From the NCBI GenBank assembly GCA_019115985.1, contig DXCN01000029.1, forward strand, positions 1-55,218: 55,218 nt of DNA. The letters are read 5' to 3'. The notes under the pieces were generated by a model. That model searched no databases. It had not been told where the DNA came from and saw only the letters and a list, made by a program, of their open reading frames with translations. The translations under genes were made by a program, and so were the position numbers. The stretch's first letter is position 1, and every line of letters starts with the position of its first letter. Below are positions 9,250 to 16,792 of the stretch, in pieces. This DNA is from Candidatus Rothia avicola (GTDB lineage: Bacteria > Actinomycetota > Actinomycetes > Actinomycetales > Micrococcaceae).

Positions 9250-9579
9250 ATGAACGACGATTTACGCCAGGTAACCGTTGATAAAATTCCCGCAGGCGCC
9301 AAGATTCTTGACGTGCGTGAAGACTACGAGTGGGTAGAAGGCCACATCGAGGGCGCCCAGCACATTCCCCTGGGCGAGGTGCCCGAACGCTACGGTGAAG
9401 TTCCCCTCGATGAGGACGTCTACGTTATCTGCCGTGCTGGCGGTCGCTCCCTGCGCGCTGCCGCCTACCTGACCCAGTACGGCTTTGACGCTATCAACGT
9501 CATCGGCGGTATGGGCGCCTGGCAGGACGCCGAAAAGCCCATGGTCTCAGAAAACGGCGAAACCCCGCAGGTTCGCTAG
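9250..9579 (+). CDS. Rhodanese-like sulfurtransferase domain protein
   Basis: A single-domain rhodanese of 109 residues. The active-site loop CRAGGR carries the catalytic cysteine at residue 61, and the N-terminal block ILDVREDYEWVEGHIEGA is typical. Such proteins carry persulfide sulfur for transfer to thiols or cyanide; the physiological acceptor is unknown. I chose the ATG at 9250 because AAGGAG ends 6 bases before it, while the in-frame GTG at 9235 overlaps that ribosome site. It is monocistronic, followed by a repeat-rich spacer. Confidence 0.9.
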   Translation: MNDDLRQVTVDKIPAGAKILDVREDYEWVEGHIEGAQHIPLGEVPERYGEVPLDEDVYVICRAGGRSLRAAAYLTQYGFDAINVIGGMGAWQDAEKPMVSENGETPQVR

Positions 9580-9602
9580 TTTATAGAGGGCGGGGCTGCA
9601 GT

Positions 9603-9721
9603 TTTACCTGCGCAAGCAACCCTTAACGCCAGCCCCGAGCCAGGCTTGCGCAGGTAAGACCTTCGCCCCCGCCCTATAACACCAGCCCCGAGCCAGGCTT
9701 GCGCAGGTAAGACCTTCGCCC
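9603..9721. repeat. Two-copy 45-bp direct repeat with inverted third partial copy
   Basis: Bases 9624-9668 recur at 9677-9721 with one mismatch, a period of 53 bp. Each copy contains GCTTGCGCAGGTAA, and its reverse complement TTACCTGCGCAAGC is present just before (about 9604-9617), so the first pair can form a long hairpin. The array lies between the rhodanese and pabB and ends 8 bases before the pabB -10 box. It is not a CRISPR: two copies only and no spacer-like regularity. Confidence 0.8.
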
Positions 9722-9728
9722 GTCTCGT

Positions 9729-9734
9729 TACAAT
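9729..9734 (+). promoter_or_regulatory. -10 box of leaderless pabB
   Basis: TACAAT ends 6 bases before the GTG start at 9741, so transcription would start at or next to the start codon. No ribosome site is visible upstream. Confidence 0.5.
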
Positions 9735-9740
9735 AAATCG

Positions 9741-11165
9741 GTGACCTCTCTAACCTGTCGTGCCCTGAACTTTCCGGTAGAACCCACCGTTGCCTTTCCT
9801 GTGCTGGCTGGCGGTTCTTCGTATGCTTTTTGGCTGGATTCAGCCCGCGACGAGTCACCCATGTCCCGCTACTCCTACCTGGGGGCACCCCTGGGCGGGG
9901 GAGTGCTGCGCTACGCGCAGCCGGGGCAGGTTGATGTGCTCGATATGAGCGGACGCCCGCACCAGGTTGCTCGCGGCAGCATCTGGCAGGTGCTCCCCGG
10001 CTTCCTGGAATCAGCGCCCCGCCCCGAACTTGGCGAGGGTAAGGAGGCCCCGCCCGCCGACGTCCTGCTGGGCGGCTATGTGGGGTTTATGGGCTATGAG
10101 GCCCACGCAGACCTGGAAGTCACCGCCTTCCACAGTGAACACCCCCAGCGGGTAGCCCGCACCCCAGGTGCCCTCTGGATGCCCGCAACCCACTACCTGA
10201 TGTACGAGCACGATAGCGGGAAAGCCTGGCTGGTTGGCCCCGCTGACTGGGTTGAAGAGACCAGGCAAAAACTGCTTAAAAACAGCTCTTCACCTGAATC
10301 TATAGCCGAATCAGAATATGCTTCGCGGGTAGTTTTACCCGACTTTCCCCTGCCTGACCGCACGGACTATCTAGCTGCTATTGCCACCGCCCAGGCTGAG
10401 ATTGCTGAGGGCAACAGCTACGAGGTTTGCCTGACGGCTGAGACCTCCCAGCAGCTGCCCACTCCGCTGAGCGCCGATGAACTTCTGAGCCTCTATCTGG
10501 CCCAGCGGCAGGCCAACGCCGCCCCCTATGCCGCCTTCTTGCGGTGCGATGACTTCACGGTGCTCTCCTCCTCGCCCGAAAAATTCTTGACCGTCACCGC
10601 TGAGGGCCGCGCCGAAGCCAAGCCCATCAAAGGCACCGTGCCGCGGGGCGCGTCCGCTCATGAAGATGCCCAGGCCGCCGCCTGGCTCGCACAAGACCCC
10701 AAAACCCGGGCCGAAAACCTCATGATCGTGGATTTGCTCCGTAACGATCTCTCCTCGGTCTCCCATCCCGAGAGCGTGCGGGTGCCGGTGCTGATGGGAG
10801 TGGAATCCTACTCGACCGTGCACCAGCTGGTCTCGACCATTGTCTCCCAGCTGCGTCCGGGCATCACCGCCCTGGACGCTGTTGCCGCCTGCTTCCCCGG
10901 CGGCTCCATGACCGGGGCGCCCAAGGCCGCCACCATGGCCATTATCGACCGACTTGAGGGCCGGGCCCGCGGGGTTTACTCCGGTGCCCTGGGCTACCTG
11001 GGGGCGGACGGCTCAGCCGCCCTCTCCGTCGTCATCAGGACGCTGGTAGCCCACGCGGACGGCCTGGTTACCCTGGCCGCCGGTGGGGCAATCGTCGCTG
11101 ACTCCGACCCGGCCGCCGAATATGACGAGATGGTCACCAAGCTCAAGGCAGCTGTGCCCAGGTAG
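9741..11165 (+). CDS. pabB: Aminodeoxychorismate synthase component I
   Basis: PabB makes 4-amino-4-deoxychorismate from chorismate and ammonia for folate synthesis. The 474-residue protein has the chorismate-binding domain in its second half: PIKGTVPRG near residue 295, LLRNDLS near 333, and CFPGGSMTGAPKAATM near 384, followed by RGVYSGALGYLG. The N-terminal half resembles the TrpE/PabB N domain. PabB rather than TrpE is supported by NSYEVCLT and by the absence of trp neighbours. Component II (PabA) is not in the window. The GTG start sits directly downstream of a -10 box, suggesting a leaderless mRNA. Confidence 0.88.
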   Translation: MTSLTCRALNFPVEPTVAFPVLAGGSSYAFWLDSARDESPMSRYSYLGAPLGGGVLRYAQPGQVDVLDMSGRPHQVARGSIWQVLPGFLESAPRPELGEGKEAPPADVLLGGYVGFMGYEAHADLEVTAFHSEHPQRVARTPGALWMPATHYLMYEHDSGKAWLVGPADWVEETRQKLLKNSSSPESIAESEYASRVVLPDFPLPDRTDYLAAIATAQAEIAEGNSYEVCLTAETSQQLPTPLSADELLSLYLAQRQANAAPYAAFLRCDDFTVLSSSPEKFLTVTAEGRAEAKPIKGTVPRGASAHEDAQAAAWLAQDPKTRAENLMIVDLLRNDLSSVSHPESVRVPVLMGVESYSTVHQLVSTIVSQLRPGITALDAVAACFPGGSMTGAPKAATMAIIDRLEGRARGVYSGALGYLGADGSAALSVVIRTLVAHADGLVTLAAGGAIVADSDPAAEYDEMVTKLKAAVPR

Positions 11166-11205
11166 CACCTGACGGTAGTGATAAGTAAATAGCCCTGTGA
11201 GCTGT

Positions 11206-11227
11206 GGGGTAGGCGGACGCCTGCCCC
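11206..11227 (+). terminator. Terminator hairpin after pabB
   Basis: A 9-bp stem (GGGGTAGGC with GCCTGCCCC, one G-T pair) has a GGAC loop and is followed by TCTTTATTT. The loop and right arm carry the recurrent octamer GCGGACGC. Confidence 0.65.
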
Positions 11228-11271
11228 TCTTTATTTAAAAAAACTCTTGCGCTTTCCCGTTATGCAACTTA

Positions 11272-11322
11272 GGTTAATTACATGAGTAACTAACCAACTA
11301 ACCTGCTCGCTGGGTAGGTTAG
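11272..11322. promoter_or_regulatory. Operator region of the GntR/ABC operon
   Basis: Two inverted repeats precede the regulator gene: GGTTAATTAC / GTAACTAACC (11272-11281 with 11286-11295, one mismatch) and CTAACCT / AGGTTAG (11298-11304 with 11316-11322). YtrA-type GntR repressors usually control their own operon through such sites, so autoregulation is inferred. Confidence 0.5.
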
Positions 11323-11346
11323 GTAACCACACAGAAGGAGGTGCTC

Positions 11347-11763
11347 ATGCTGACCGGTGACAAACCGATCTTCCAACAAATTGCAGACCATATCAGCGGC
11401 GAAATTCTGGCAGGAACATATGCCGAAGAAAGCCAGGTTCCCTCCACCAACGAATTCGCCCTTTTCTACCGAATCAACCCTGCAACCGCCGGTAAAGGCG
11501 TCAACCTCCTGGTCGACCAGGGCGTTCTCTACAAGAAACGAGGTATAGGCATGTTTGTGGCAACGGGGGCACAAGACATTCTGCGCACTCACCGGCGGCG
11601 CGACTTTATTGCCGGCTACATTACTCCGCTCATTGATGAGGCCCGTACCCTGGGCCTGAGCCAGGACGAGGTTCTCTCGGCCCTCCGTGCGGGGTTTAAC
11701 ACCGATGGGGTCGGGGGAGTAAAGGCCCAACTGGACTCAGAAGGAAGCGGTGAGCAGGCATGA
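11347..11763 (+). CDS. GntR-family (YtrA subfamily) transcriptional regulator
   Basis: A short GntR repressor of 138 residues. The winged helix spans residues ~5-75 (PIFQQIADHISGEILAGTY, then QVPSTNEFALFYRINPATAGKGVNLL), with only a short C-terminal helical tail as in the YtrA group. I chose the ATG at 11347 because AAGGAG lies 6 bases upstream; the GTG at 11341 abuts the ribosome site. The stop overlaps the ATG of the ABC ATPase (ATGA). YtrA-type regulators typically govern adjacent exporter operons induced by cell-wall stress; the inducer here is unknown. Confidence 0.88.
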   Translation: MLTGDKPIFQQIADHISGEILAGTYAEESQVPSTNEFALFYRINPATAGKGVNLLVDQGVLYKKRGIGMFVATGAQDILRTHRRRDFIAGYITPLIDEARTLGLSQDEVLSALRAGFNTDGVGGVKAQLDSEGSGEQA

Positions 11764-12674
11764 CGGTAGTAGCACGTGCTCAGGGCCTCACCAAAAAATA
11801 CGGCTCCGCCCAGGCCCTCACAAACATTAACCTCACCCTTGAAGAAGGGCTTATCTACGGTCTGGCTGGGCGAAATGGCTCCGGTAAGACCACCTTGCTC
11901 GCTGCTCTCGTTGGGCAGGTCATTCCAACACGCGGCTCTATTGAACTCTTTGGCGCCAAGCCGAGTGGGTGCGTCCTTGCCCGCACCCACTTTCAACGCA
12001 CCCACCTAGCCTACCCCGACGGACTGAAAGTGCGGGACGTCCTGAGACTGGCAAGCCTGGCGTATCCGGCCTGGGATGAAACACTGGCTGATACCCTCAT
12101 CAAGGACTTTGCCCTTACCCCTGCGGCCAAGGCTCGCAAGCTATCCGATGGGCAGGCGTCCGCCCTGGGAATCACCGTTGCCCTCGCCAGCCGGGCAGAA
12201 CTTACCCTCATGGACGAACCTTACTCCGGCCTGGACCCTGTCGCCCGCGCCATTTTCTATGACCGGCTCCTAGCTGACTTTGCCCTCAATCCACGCACCA
12301 TCGTCCTCTCTACCCACCTGCTCAATGAAATTGCGCCCTTGCTAGACCGAGTGCTGATGCTCCGTGACGGTGCCCTCGTACTCGACGGGTCCCACGATGA
12401 GGCTGCCACCAGCGCCCATGAAATTGCCGGTAGCCAAGACGCTATCAACGTCTACCTAGCCCGCACTGGACTGGCGGACGCCATCGCCCGGCAGCGCACG
12501 ATCGGCTCGCTGGTCACAGCCCTGCTCGCCGCCCCGCTCACTGAAACGAACGAACAGCTTGCGGCCTCGCTCGGGGTTCACATTCAACCCGTCAGTCTGC
12601 AGGACTCCCTGGCCGTACACAGCGACGCCACTTACTCACCCCTACTTGAGCCCCAAGGAGGTCGCCATGACTAG
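11760..12674 (+). CDS. ABC transporter ATP-binding protein
   Basis: An ATPase of an ABC-2 type exporter, 304 residues. Walker A GRNGSGKTT is at residues 37-45 and Walker B LTLMDEP near 150, followed by a D-loop SGLDP and an H-loop STH. The signature motif reads LSDGQ rather than LSGGQ, a mild departure. A C-terminal ~90-residue extension beyond the nucleotide-binding domain is of unknown role. It is translationally coupled to the GntR gene before it and overlaps the permease gene after it. Confidence 0.88.
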   Translation: MTVVARAQGLTKKYGSAQALTNINLTLEEGLIYGLAGRNGSGKTTLLAALVGQVIPTRGSIELFGAKPSGCVLARTHFQRTHLAYPDGLKVRDVLRLASLAYPAWDETLADTLIKDFALTPAAKARKLSDGQASALGITVALASRAELTLMDEPYSGLDPVARAIFYDRLLADFALNPRTIVLSTHLLNEIAPLLDRVLMLRDGALVLDGSHDEAATSAHEIAGSQDAINVYLARTGLADAIARQRTIGSLVTALLAAPLTETNEQLAASLGVHIQPVSLQDSLAVHSDATYSPLLEPQGGRHD

Positions 12675-13599
12675 CACACTTCACGCTGAGCCCCTCTACC
12701 CAGCTCTACCGGAAACACAGCCCATCCGTACCGGGGGAGGTGCTCGTACCGTCTTCCGTATGCTCCTGAGCGAACGGACTACCAGCACTCTGCTTCCCCT
12801 GTTCCTGCCGCTCGGTGTTACGGTACTTATGCTGGGACTCGCTTGGGTTCATGCGGTTCTGACCGACCACTCGCTGGCGGACTACAGCGGCTTCATTAAC
12901 CACAACTCTATGCAGGTCATTATCCTGCCCCTGGTTCTGGGCGTGACGATGCTCCTCAGCTACCGGTCACATGCCCGGCTCATACTGGGGATGGGGCTAG
13001 GGCGCTGGGAGTACTTCCGTGGTTACCTCTCCTTAGTCCTCTACCGGGCAGCTCTTGCCACACTGGTCTACGCTGTAACCCTTACCCTCGAATTGTTGAA
13101 CAGGGGCTATGGGCGCGGGTGGCAGGTATTCAACCAGGACTTCGATACCTGGCCCTTTGCCTTTGATAAGACCTACAGCACCCTGGGGCGGGCATATGAG
13201 GTAACAGATTACCTCGCTACCTGGTTTATCGTCCTGCTGGCTGTGCAGGTAGCAGCCCTCTTTATTGCCATAGTCTCCCTGCGCTGGGGGTCTCTGGCGA
13301 TGAGCCTGATGCTGTGTGTAGTGGTCCTACTCATCTTCAACATTTCCCGTCAGCTCTTCGGTGCCACTGCCTGGGATATGGGAATTGGTACCCTCTGGGG
13401 TCAGTTCCATTCCCATTACGCTACCTACAACGTCTGGGAGCTAGCTGCAGCTCAGGGCGGAGTCGTTGACCGGGATATCTCTGTATTTGATCATCCTCCC
13501 CTTGATCTAATCGTGTGGAAGTACGGTTTGCTCGTATTCCCCCTCTGTGCCGCCTACCTGCTCTCCGCTATGACCTGGGCCCGAGCATCCTTACGCTAA
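12667..13599 (+). CDS. ABC-2 type membrane permease subunit
   Basis: A 310-residue membrane protein with about six hydrophobic helices. There is a long N-terminal cytosolic lead, and a large hydrophilic loop between helices 4 and 5 (around residues 150-180). I chose the ATG at 12667, preceded by AAGGAGG at 12655-12661; it overlaps the ATPase gene by 8 bases. It has no strong family signature, but position and topology identify it as the transmembrane partner of the ATPase. The substrate is not predictable. Confidence 0.75.
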   Translation: MTSTLHAEPLYPALPETQPIRTGGGARTVFRMLLSERTTSTLLPLFLPLGVTVLMLGLAWVHAVLTDHSLADYSGFINHNSMQVIILPLVLGVTMLLSYRSHARLILGMGLGRWEYFRGYLSLVLYRAALATLVYAVTLTLELLNRGYGRGWQVFNQDFDTWPFAFDKTYSTLGRAYEVTDYLATWFIVLLAVQVAALFIAIVSLRWGSLAMSLMLCVVVLLIFNISRQLFGATAWDMGIGTLWGQFHSHYATYNVWELAAAQGGVVDRDISVFDHPPLDLIVWKYGLLVFPLCAAYLLSAMTWARASLR

Positions 13600-13622
13600 C
13601 CTGCCCTACCTGCTACCCCCTA

Positions 13623-13674
13623 AAAAGTGCAAGTGCCTGTCACTTTTCACGGGGCACTTGCACTTTTCGCGGGG
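13623..13674. terminator. Hairpin and direct repeats between ABC permease and pyrE
   Basis: A perfect 15-bp stem (13623-13637 with 13653-13667, ending in TTTT) follows the permease stop by 23 bases. Superimposed on it is a 14-bp direct repeat, CACTTTTCNCGGGG, at 13641 and 13661, exactly 20 bp apart. The hairpin probably terminates the ABC operon; the phased direct repeat could be an operator for pyrE. Confidence 0.6.
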
Positions 13675-13694
13675 GTAAATATCTGCCGGTCTAC

Positions 13695-13700
13695 TAGACT
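13695..13700 (+). promoter_or_regulatory. -10 box of leaderless pyrE
   Basis: TAGACT is followed by 7 bases and then the ATG at 13708. No -35 match is obvious. Confidence 0.5.
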
Positions 13701-13707
13701 AAAAGGC

Positions 13708-14289
13708 ATGACTAACCTCTCCACCGCCCTCCCCATCGAAGAAGCCCGCGAACGTCTGCGCGAGCTCATCAGCGAACTGGCCGTCGTGCGCGGCAAGGTC
13801 ACCCTGGCCTCCGGTAAGGAAGCCGACTACTACGTCGACCTGCGCCGCATCACCCTGCACCACGAGGCCTCCCGCCTGGTTGGCCAGGTCATGCTCGACC
13901 TGCTCGACTCAGCCGGAATTGAATGTGACGCCGTCGGCGGCCTGACCATGGGCGCTGACCCCGTCGGTCACGCCATCATGCGCACCGCAGGCGACCAGGG
14001 CCGCGCCATCGACACCTTCGTGGTGCGTAAGGCTCAGAAGTCCTACGGCATGGGCCGTCAGGTTGAGGGCCCCTCAGTGGAAGGACGTCGCGTGGTAGCT
14101 GTCGAGGACACCTCCACTACCGGTGGCTCCGCACTGACCGCCGTTGAAGCCCTGCGTAAGGCTGGCGCCGAGGTTGTAGCTGTTGCCGTTATCGTTGACC
14201 GTGCAACCGGCGCCAAGGAGCACATCGAAGAGGTCGCGGGCGTGCCCTGCCTCTACGCCTACTCCAAGACCGACCTGGGCCTGGACTAA
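13708..14289 (+). CDS. pyrE: Orotate phosphoribosyltransferase
   Basis: PyrE converts orotate and PRPP to OMP in pyrimidine synthesis. It has 193 residues. The PRPP-binding motif VVAVEDTSTTGGSAL lies at about 129-143, and the N-terminal ASGKEADYYVDLR matches the orotate-binding loop. I chose the ATG at 13708, where the conserved N-terminus begins; an 81-base upstream extension runs through the promoter. The following RNA methyltransferase starts one base after its stop, so the two are cotranscribed. Confidence 0.93.
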   Translation: MTNLSTALPIEEARERLRELISELAVVRGKVTLASGKEADYYVDLRRITLHHEASRLVGQVMLDLLDSAGIECDAVGGLTMGADPVGHAIMRTAGDQGRAIDTFVVRKAQKSYGMGRQVEGPSVEGRRVVAVEDTSTTGGSALTAVEALRKAGAEVVAVAVIVDRATGAKEHIEEVAGVPCLYAYSKTDLGLD

Positions 14290-14290
14290 G

Positions 14291-14947
14291 TTGGCAGACC
14301 TAGAAGCAACCGAGCCTGAAACCGAGAGCCCTAAGCGGGAAATCGGCGTTGGCCCCTGGGAAGGCGAATGGCCAGAAGGCGACCACTGGGACCCTGAGCT
14401 GCTGCGCGAGGGCGACCGCCGCAACGTCCTTGACCACTACCGCTACTGGACCATGGACGCCATCATCGCCGACCTCGACACCCGCCGCCACTCTTTCCAT
14501 GTAGCCATCGAAAACTGGCAGCACGACCTCAACATCGGCACCGTGGTGCGCACTGCTAACGCCTTTTTGGCGAAAGAAGTGCACATTATCGGCAAGAAGC
14601 GCTGGAACCGACGCGGGGCTATGGTGACCGACCGCTACCAGCACGTGCGCCATCACCCTACCGTCGAGGACTTTGTGACCTGGGCGAAGGGTGAGGGGCT
14701 TGCCATCATCGGCATTGATATCTTCCCCGACTCCAAGCAGCTGGAAACCTACGACCTACCCAAGGACTGCGTCCTGGTCTTTGGCCAGGAGGGGCCCGGT
14801 CTGTCAGAGGAGATTCACGCGGCTGCCGAGGCAACCCTGTCTATCGAGCAGTACGGATCCACCCGCTCTATGAACGCAGCAACCGCTGCCGGCATCGCCA
14901 TGCATGCATGGATCCGCCGTCACGAGTTTGGCCAGCGCGTCAGCTAG
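14291..14947 (+). CDS. SpoU/TrmH-family RNA 2'-O-methyltransferase
   Basis: An S-adenosylmethionine-dependent ribose methyltransferase of the SPOUT (knot) class, 218 residues. The three motifs are clear: NIGTVVRTAN near residue 81, VFGQEGPGLSEEI near 163, and STRSMNAATAAGIAMHAW near 190. An N-terminal ~45-residue extension is hydrophilic. The TTG start one base after the pyrE stop is preferred over a longer frame that runs inside pyrE. Whether the substrate is a tRNA or rRNA position is not visible. Confidence 0.87.
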   Translation: MADLEATEPETESPKREIGVGPWEGEWPEGDHWDPELLREGDRRNVLDHYRYWTMDAIIADLDTRRHSFHVAIENWQHDLNIGTVVRTANAFLAKEVHIIGKKRWNRRGAMVTDRYQHVRHHPTVEDFVTWAKGEGLAIIGIDIFPDSKQLETYDLPKDCVLVFGQEGPGLSEEIHAAAEATLSIEQYGSTRSMNAATAAGIAMHAWIRRHEFGQRVS

Positions 14948-14954
14948 ACCTGAG

Positions 14955-15078
14955 AGCGGACGCGTGCCCCGCCGGTATCCGTCGACCTTGCCAGCTGCGG
15001 CGCCCACTGGCGTCCGCTGGCGCTGAGTGTCCATGAAAATCGCGGAGTGCCCACATTTTGCGTGGGCACTCCGCGATT
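14955..15078 (+). terminator. Two nested hairpins after the RNA methyltransferase
   Basis: AGCGGACGC (14955-14963) pairs with GCGTCCGCT (15010-15018), an inverted pair of the recurrent octamer. Immediately after comes a 17-bp perfect stem (15038-15054 with 15062-15078) with a 7-nt loop, ending ATTCTC. Together they likely end the pyrE transcript. Confidence 0.65.
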
Positions 15079-15189
15079 CTCATAAGCACTTGCATTTCTG
15101 CAAAAACTCTCCCTCTTAACTATTTTATCAATGTACTACCGGATCTAGAATGGCTATGTACGCTAAAGACCAGAGCAAAGAGGTGCAGC

Positions 15190-16650
15190 ATGAACACAAG
15201 GCCAGAACTCGGCAACACCCAGGGAGGACCTGACGCCCAGATGCCCGCCGCCAGTAGCTCCCGCAAGCTCCTCACTGCCCTGCTCACCCCGCTTTTTATG
15301 GCCCTCATGGCCATCTCGGTTGTCAACGTCGCCCTCACCCCTATCGGGCACTCCCTCAACGCGGGGTCCAGCCAAACCCAGTGGGTCGTCTCCGGATACG
15401 CCCTGGCCTTTGGCGTGCCTCTGGTCGCCGCCGGACGTATCGGCGACGCCACCGGCCGCCGCCGCATGTTCATGATCGGGGTTTCCCTCTTCACCCTTGG
15501 CTCCCTGCTCAGCGCCGTCGCACCCACCATCGAAATCCTTATCGCTGCCCGCGTGCTCCAGGGCCTCGGTGCAGGCTTCTTCAACCCCCAAACCACGGGC
15601 ATCATCCAGGCCAACTTCACCGGCCAGGCTCGCGCCCGCGCCTATGGCATGTTCGGTACCGTGGTGGCACTCGCCGTCATTGTGGGGCCGGTGCTCGGCG
15701 GCTTCCTCATCCAGATTTTCGGGGACTCCCTAGGCTGGCGCATGATGTTCCTGGTCAACGTGCCCATCGGTCTTGCCGGGCTACTGCTGGCCCGTCTCTG
15801 GGCACCCAACGACCGTCCGTCCGCCCCCTTGCAGCGCGCCCGCCTCGACCTAGACCCCGTTGGTATGACTACCCTGGCCCTGGCAATCTTCGCTGTACTC
15901 TTCCCCTTCGTCGAGCGTAGCGGCAACCCGCTGGTCTGGGCAGTTCTGCCCCTAGGTCTTGCCCTCATCGCCTTCTTTATCGCCTGGGAAAAGCGCTATA
16001 AGAAGGCAGGCAGCCCGCCCATGCTCGATATTGACCTGGTGACCAAGCCAGCCTTCCGCAACGGCATCATGATCGTGACCCTCTACTTCTTAGGCAACAC
16101 CAGCGTGTGGCTGGTTATCCCCATCTACGTGCAGAACCACCTGGGCCAAAGCGCGCTGACCGCCGCGCTGATTACCATTCCCTCATCCCTGCTGTCTGCC
16201 TTTGCAGCTCCCTGGGCAGGACGCCGCGTGCTGGCTCTGGGGCGCCGTATGGTGATGCTGGGGTTCGGGTTGTCGCTCACCTCGATTGTGGCCACTATGC
16301 TCACCGTGACCCCGGTGGAGCAGGGTCTACTACCGGTGCAGGCCCTGGCGGTGCCCCTGATTCTGATTGGCGCAGGCGGTGGTCTGGTGATTTCTCCCAA
16401 CCAGACCCTGACGCTGGCGTCCGTGCCTCCCGCCATCAGCGGTGTAGCGGGCGGCGTGCTCTCCCTCGGTCAGCGCATGGGCACCGCGATCGGTACCGCC
16501 ATCATTCCCTCAATTCTCTACGGGCTGGTGGAGTCAGGTGCCCACTGGAATGTCGGGCTCATAGCCTCCTTCGGCGCTATTGTGCTGACCCTCTCCCTGG
16601 GCCTCGCCTTTACCATCGCTGACCGCCGCCGCGAACTGCGCGAGGGGTAA
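15190..16650 (+). CDS. MFS transporter, DHA2 (14-TM drug:H+ antiporter) family
   Basis: A 486-residue multidrug-type exporter. After a ~30-residue cytosolic lead come LFMALMAISVVNVALTPIG (helix 1), the loop motif GRIGDATGRRRMF near residue 82, and ARVLQGLGAGFFNPQ in helix 4, with GPVLGGFL (motif C, typical of antiporters) in helix 5. I chose the ATG at 15190, preceded by AGAGGTG; an upstream in-frame start would run through the terminator. Substrate is unknown. It is monocistronic. Confidence 0.87.
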   Translation: MNTRPELGNTQGGPDAQMPAASSSRKLLTALLTPLFMALMAISVVNVALTPIGHSLNAGSSQTQWVVSGYALAFGVPLVAAGRIGDATGRRRMFMIGVSLFTLGSLLSAVAPTIEILIAARVLQGLGAGFFNPQTTGIIQANFTGQARARAYGMFGTVVALAVIVGPVLGGFLIQIFGDSLGWRMMFLVNVPIGLAGLLLARLWAPNDRPSAPLQRARLDLDPVGMTTLALAIFAVLFPFVERSGNPLVWAVLPLGLALIAFFIAWEKRYKKAGSPPMLDIDLVTKPAFRNGIMIVTLYFLGNTSVWLVIPIYVQNHLGQSALTAALITIPSSLLSAFAAPWAGRRVLALGRRMVMLGFGLSLTSIVATMLTVTPVEQGLLPVQALAVPLILIGAGGGLVISPNQTLTLASVPPAISGVAGGVLSLGQRMGTAIGTAIIPSILYGLVESGAHWNVGLIASFGAIVLTLSLGLAFTIADRRRELREG

Positions 16651-16687
16651 CACTCGCCCGCACCCGCTTCATAAAAGTGCTTATCAG

Positions 16688-16711
16688 GTACAGTAAAAAC
16701 ATTCCCTGTAC
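16688..16711. promoter_or_regulatory. Inverted repeat upstream of the DASS transporter
   Basis: GTACAG and CTGTAC are separated by 12 bases, about 80 bp upstream of the start. A possible operator. Confidence 0.3.
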
Positions 16712-16792
16712 ACACATTCCGTCTAGGTTAGCCGTTTCTTTTTTGTAAACAGTGACCTGCGGCATTAGCACACACAATGGAGTGAGGTTGAT

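Noticed and set aside
9624-9721. Possible CRISPR array
   Set aside because: Only two copies with an 8-base gap and an inverted partner; no cas genes nearby.
9604-9888. A 94-codon minus-strand frame over the tandem repeats and pabB start
   Set aside because: Its sequence is just the translated repeat and antisense of pabB; there is no ribosome site.
16724-16733. TAGGTTAGCC, half of a DtxR iron box, before the DASS transporter
   Set aside because: The second half of the 19-bp palindrome does not match, so iron control is not supported.
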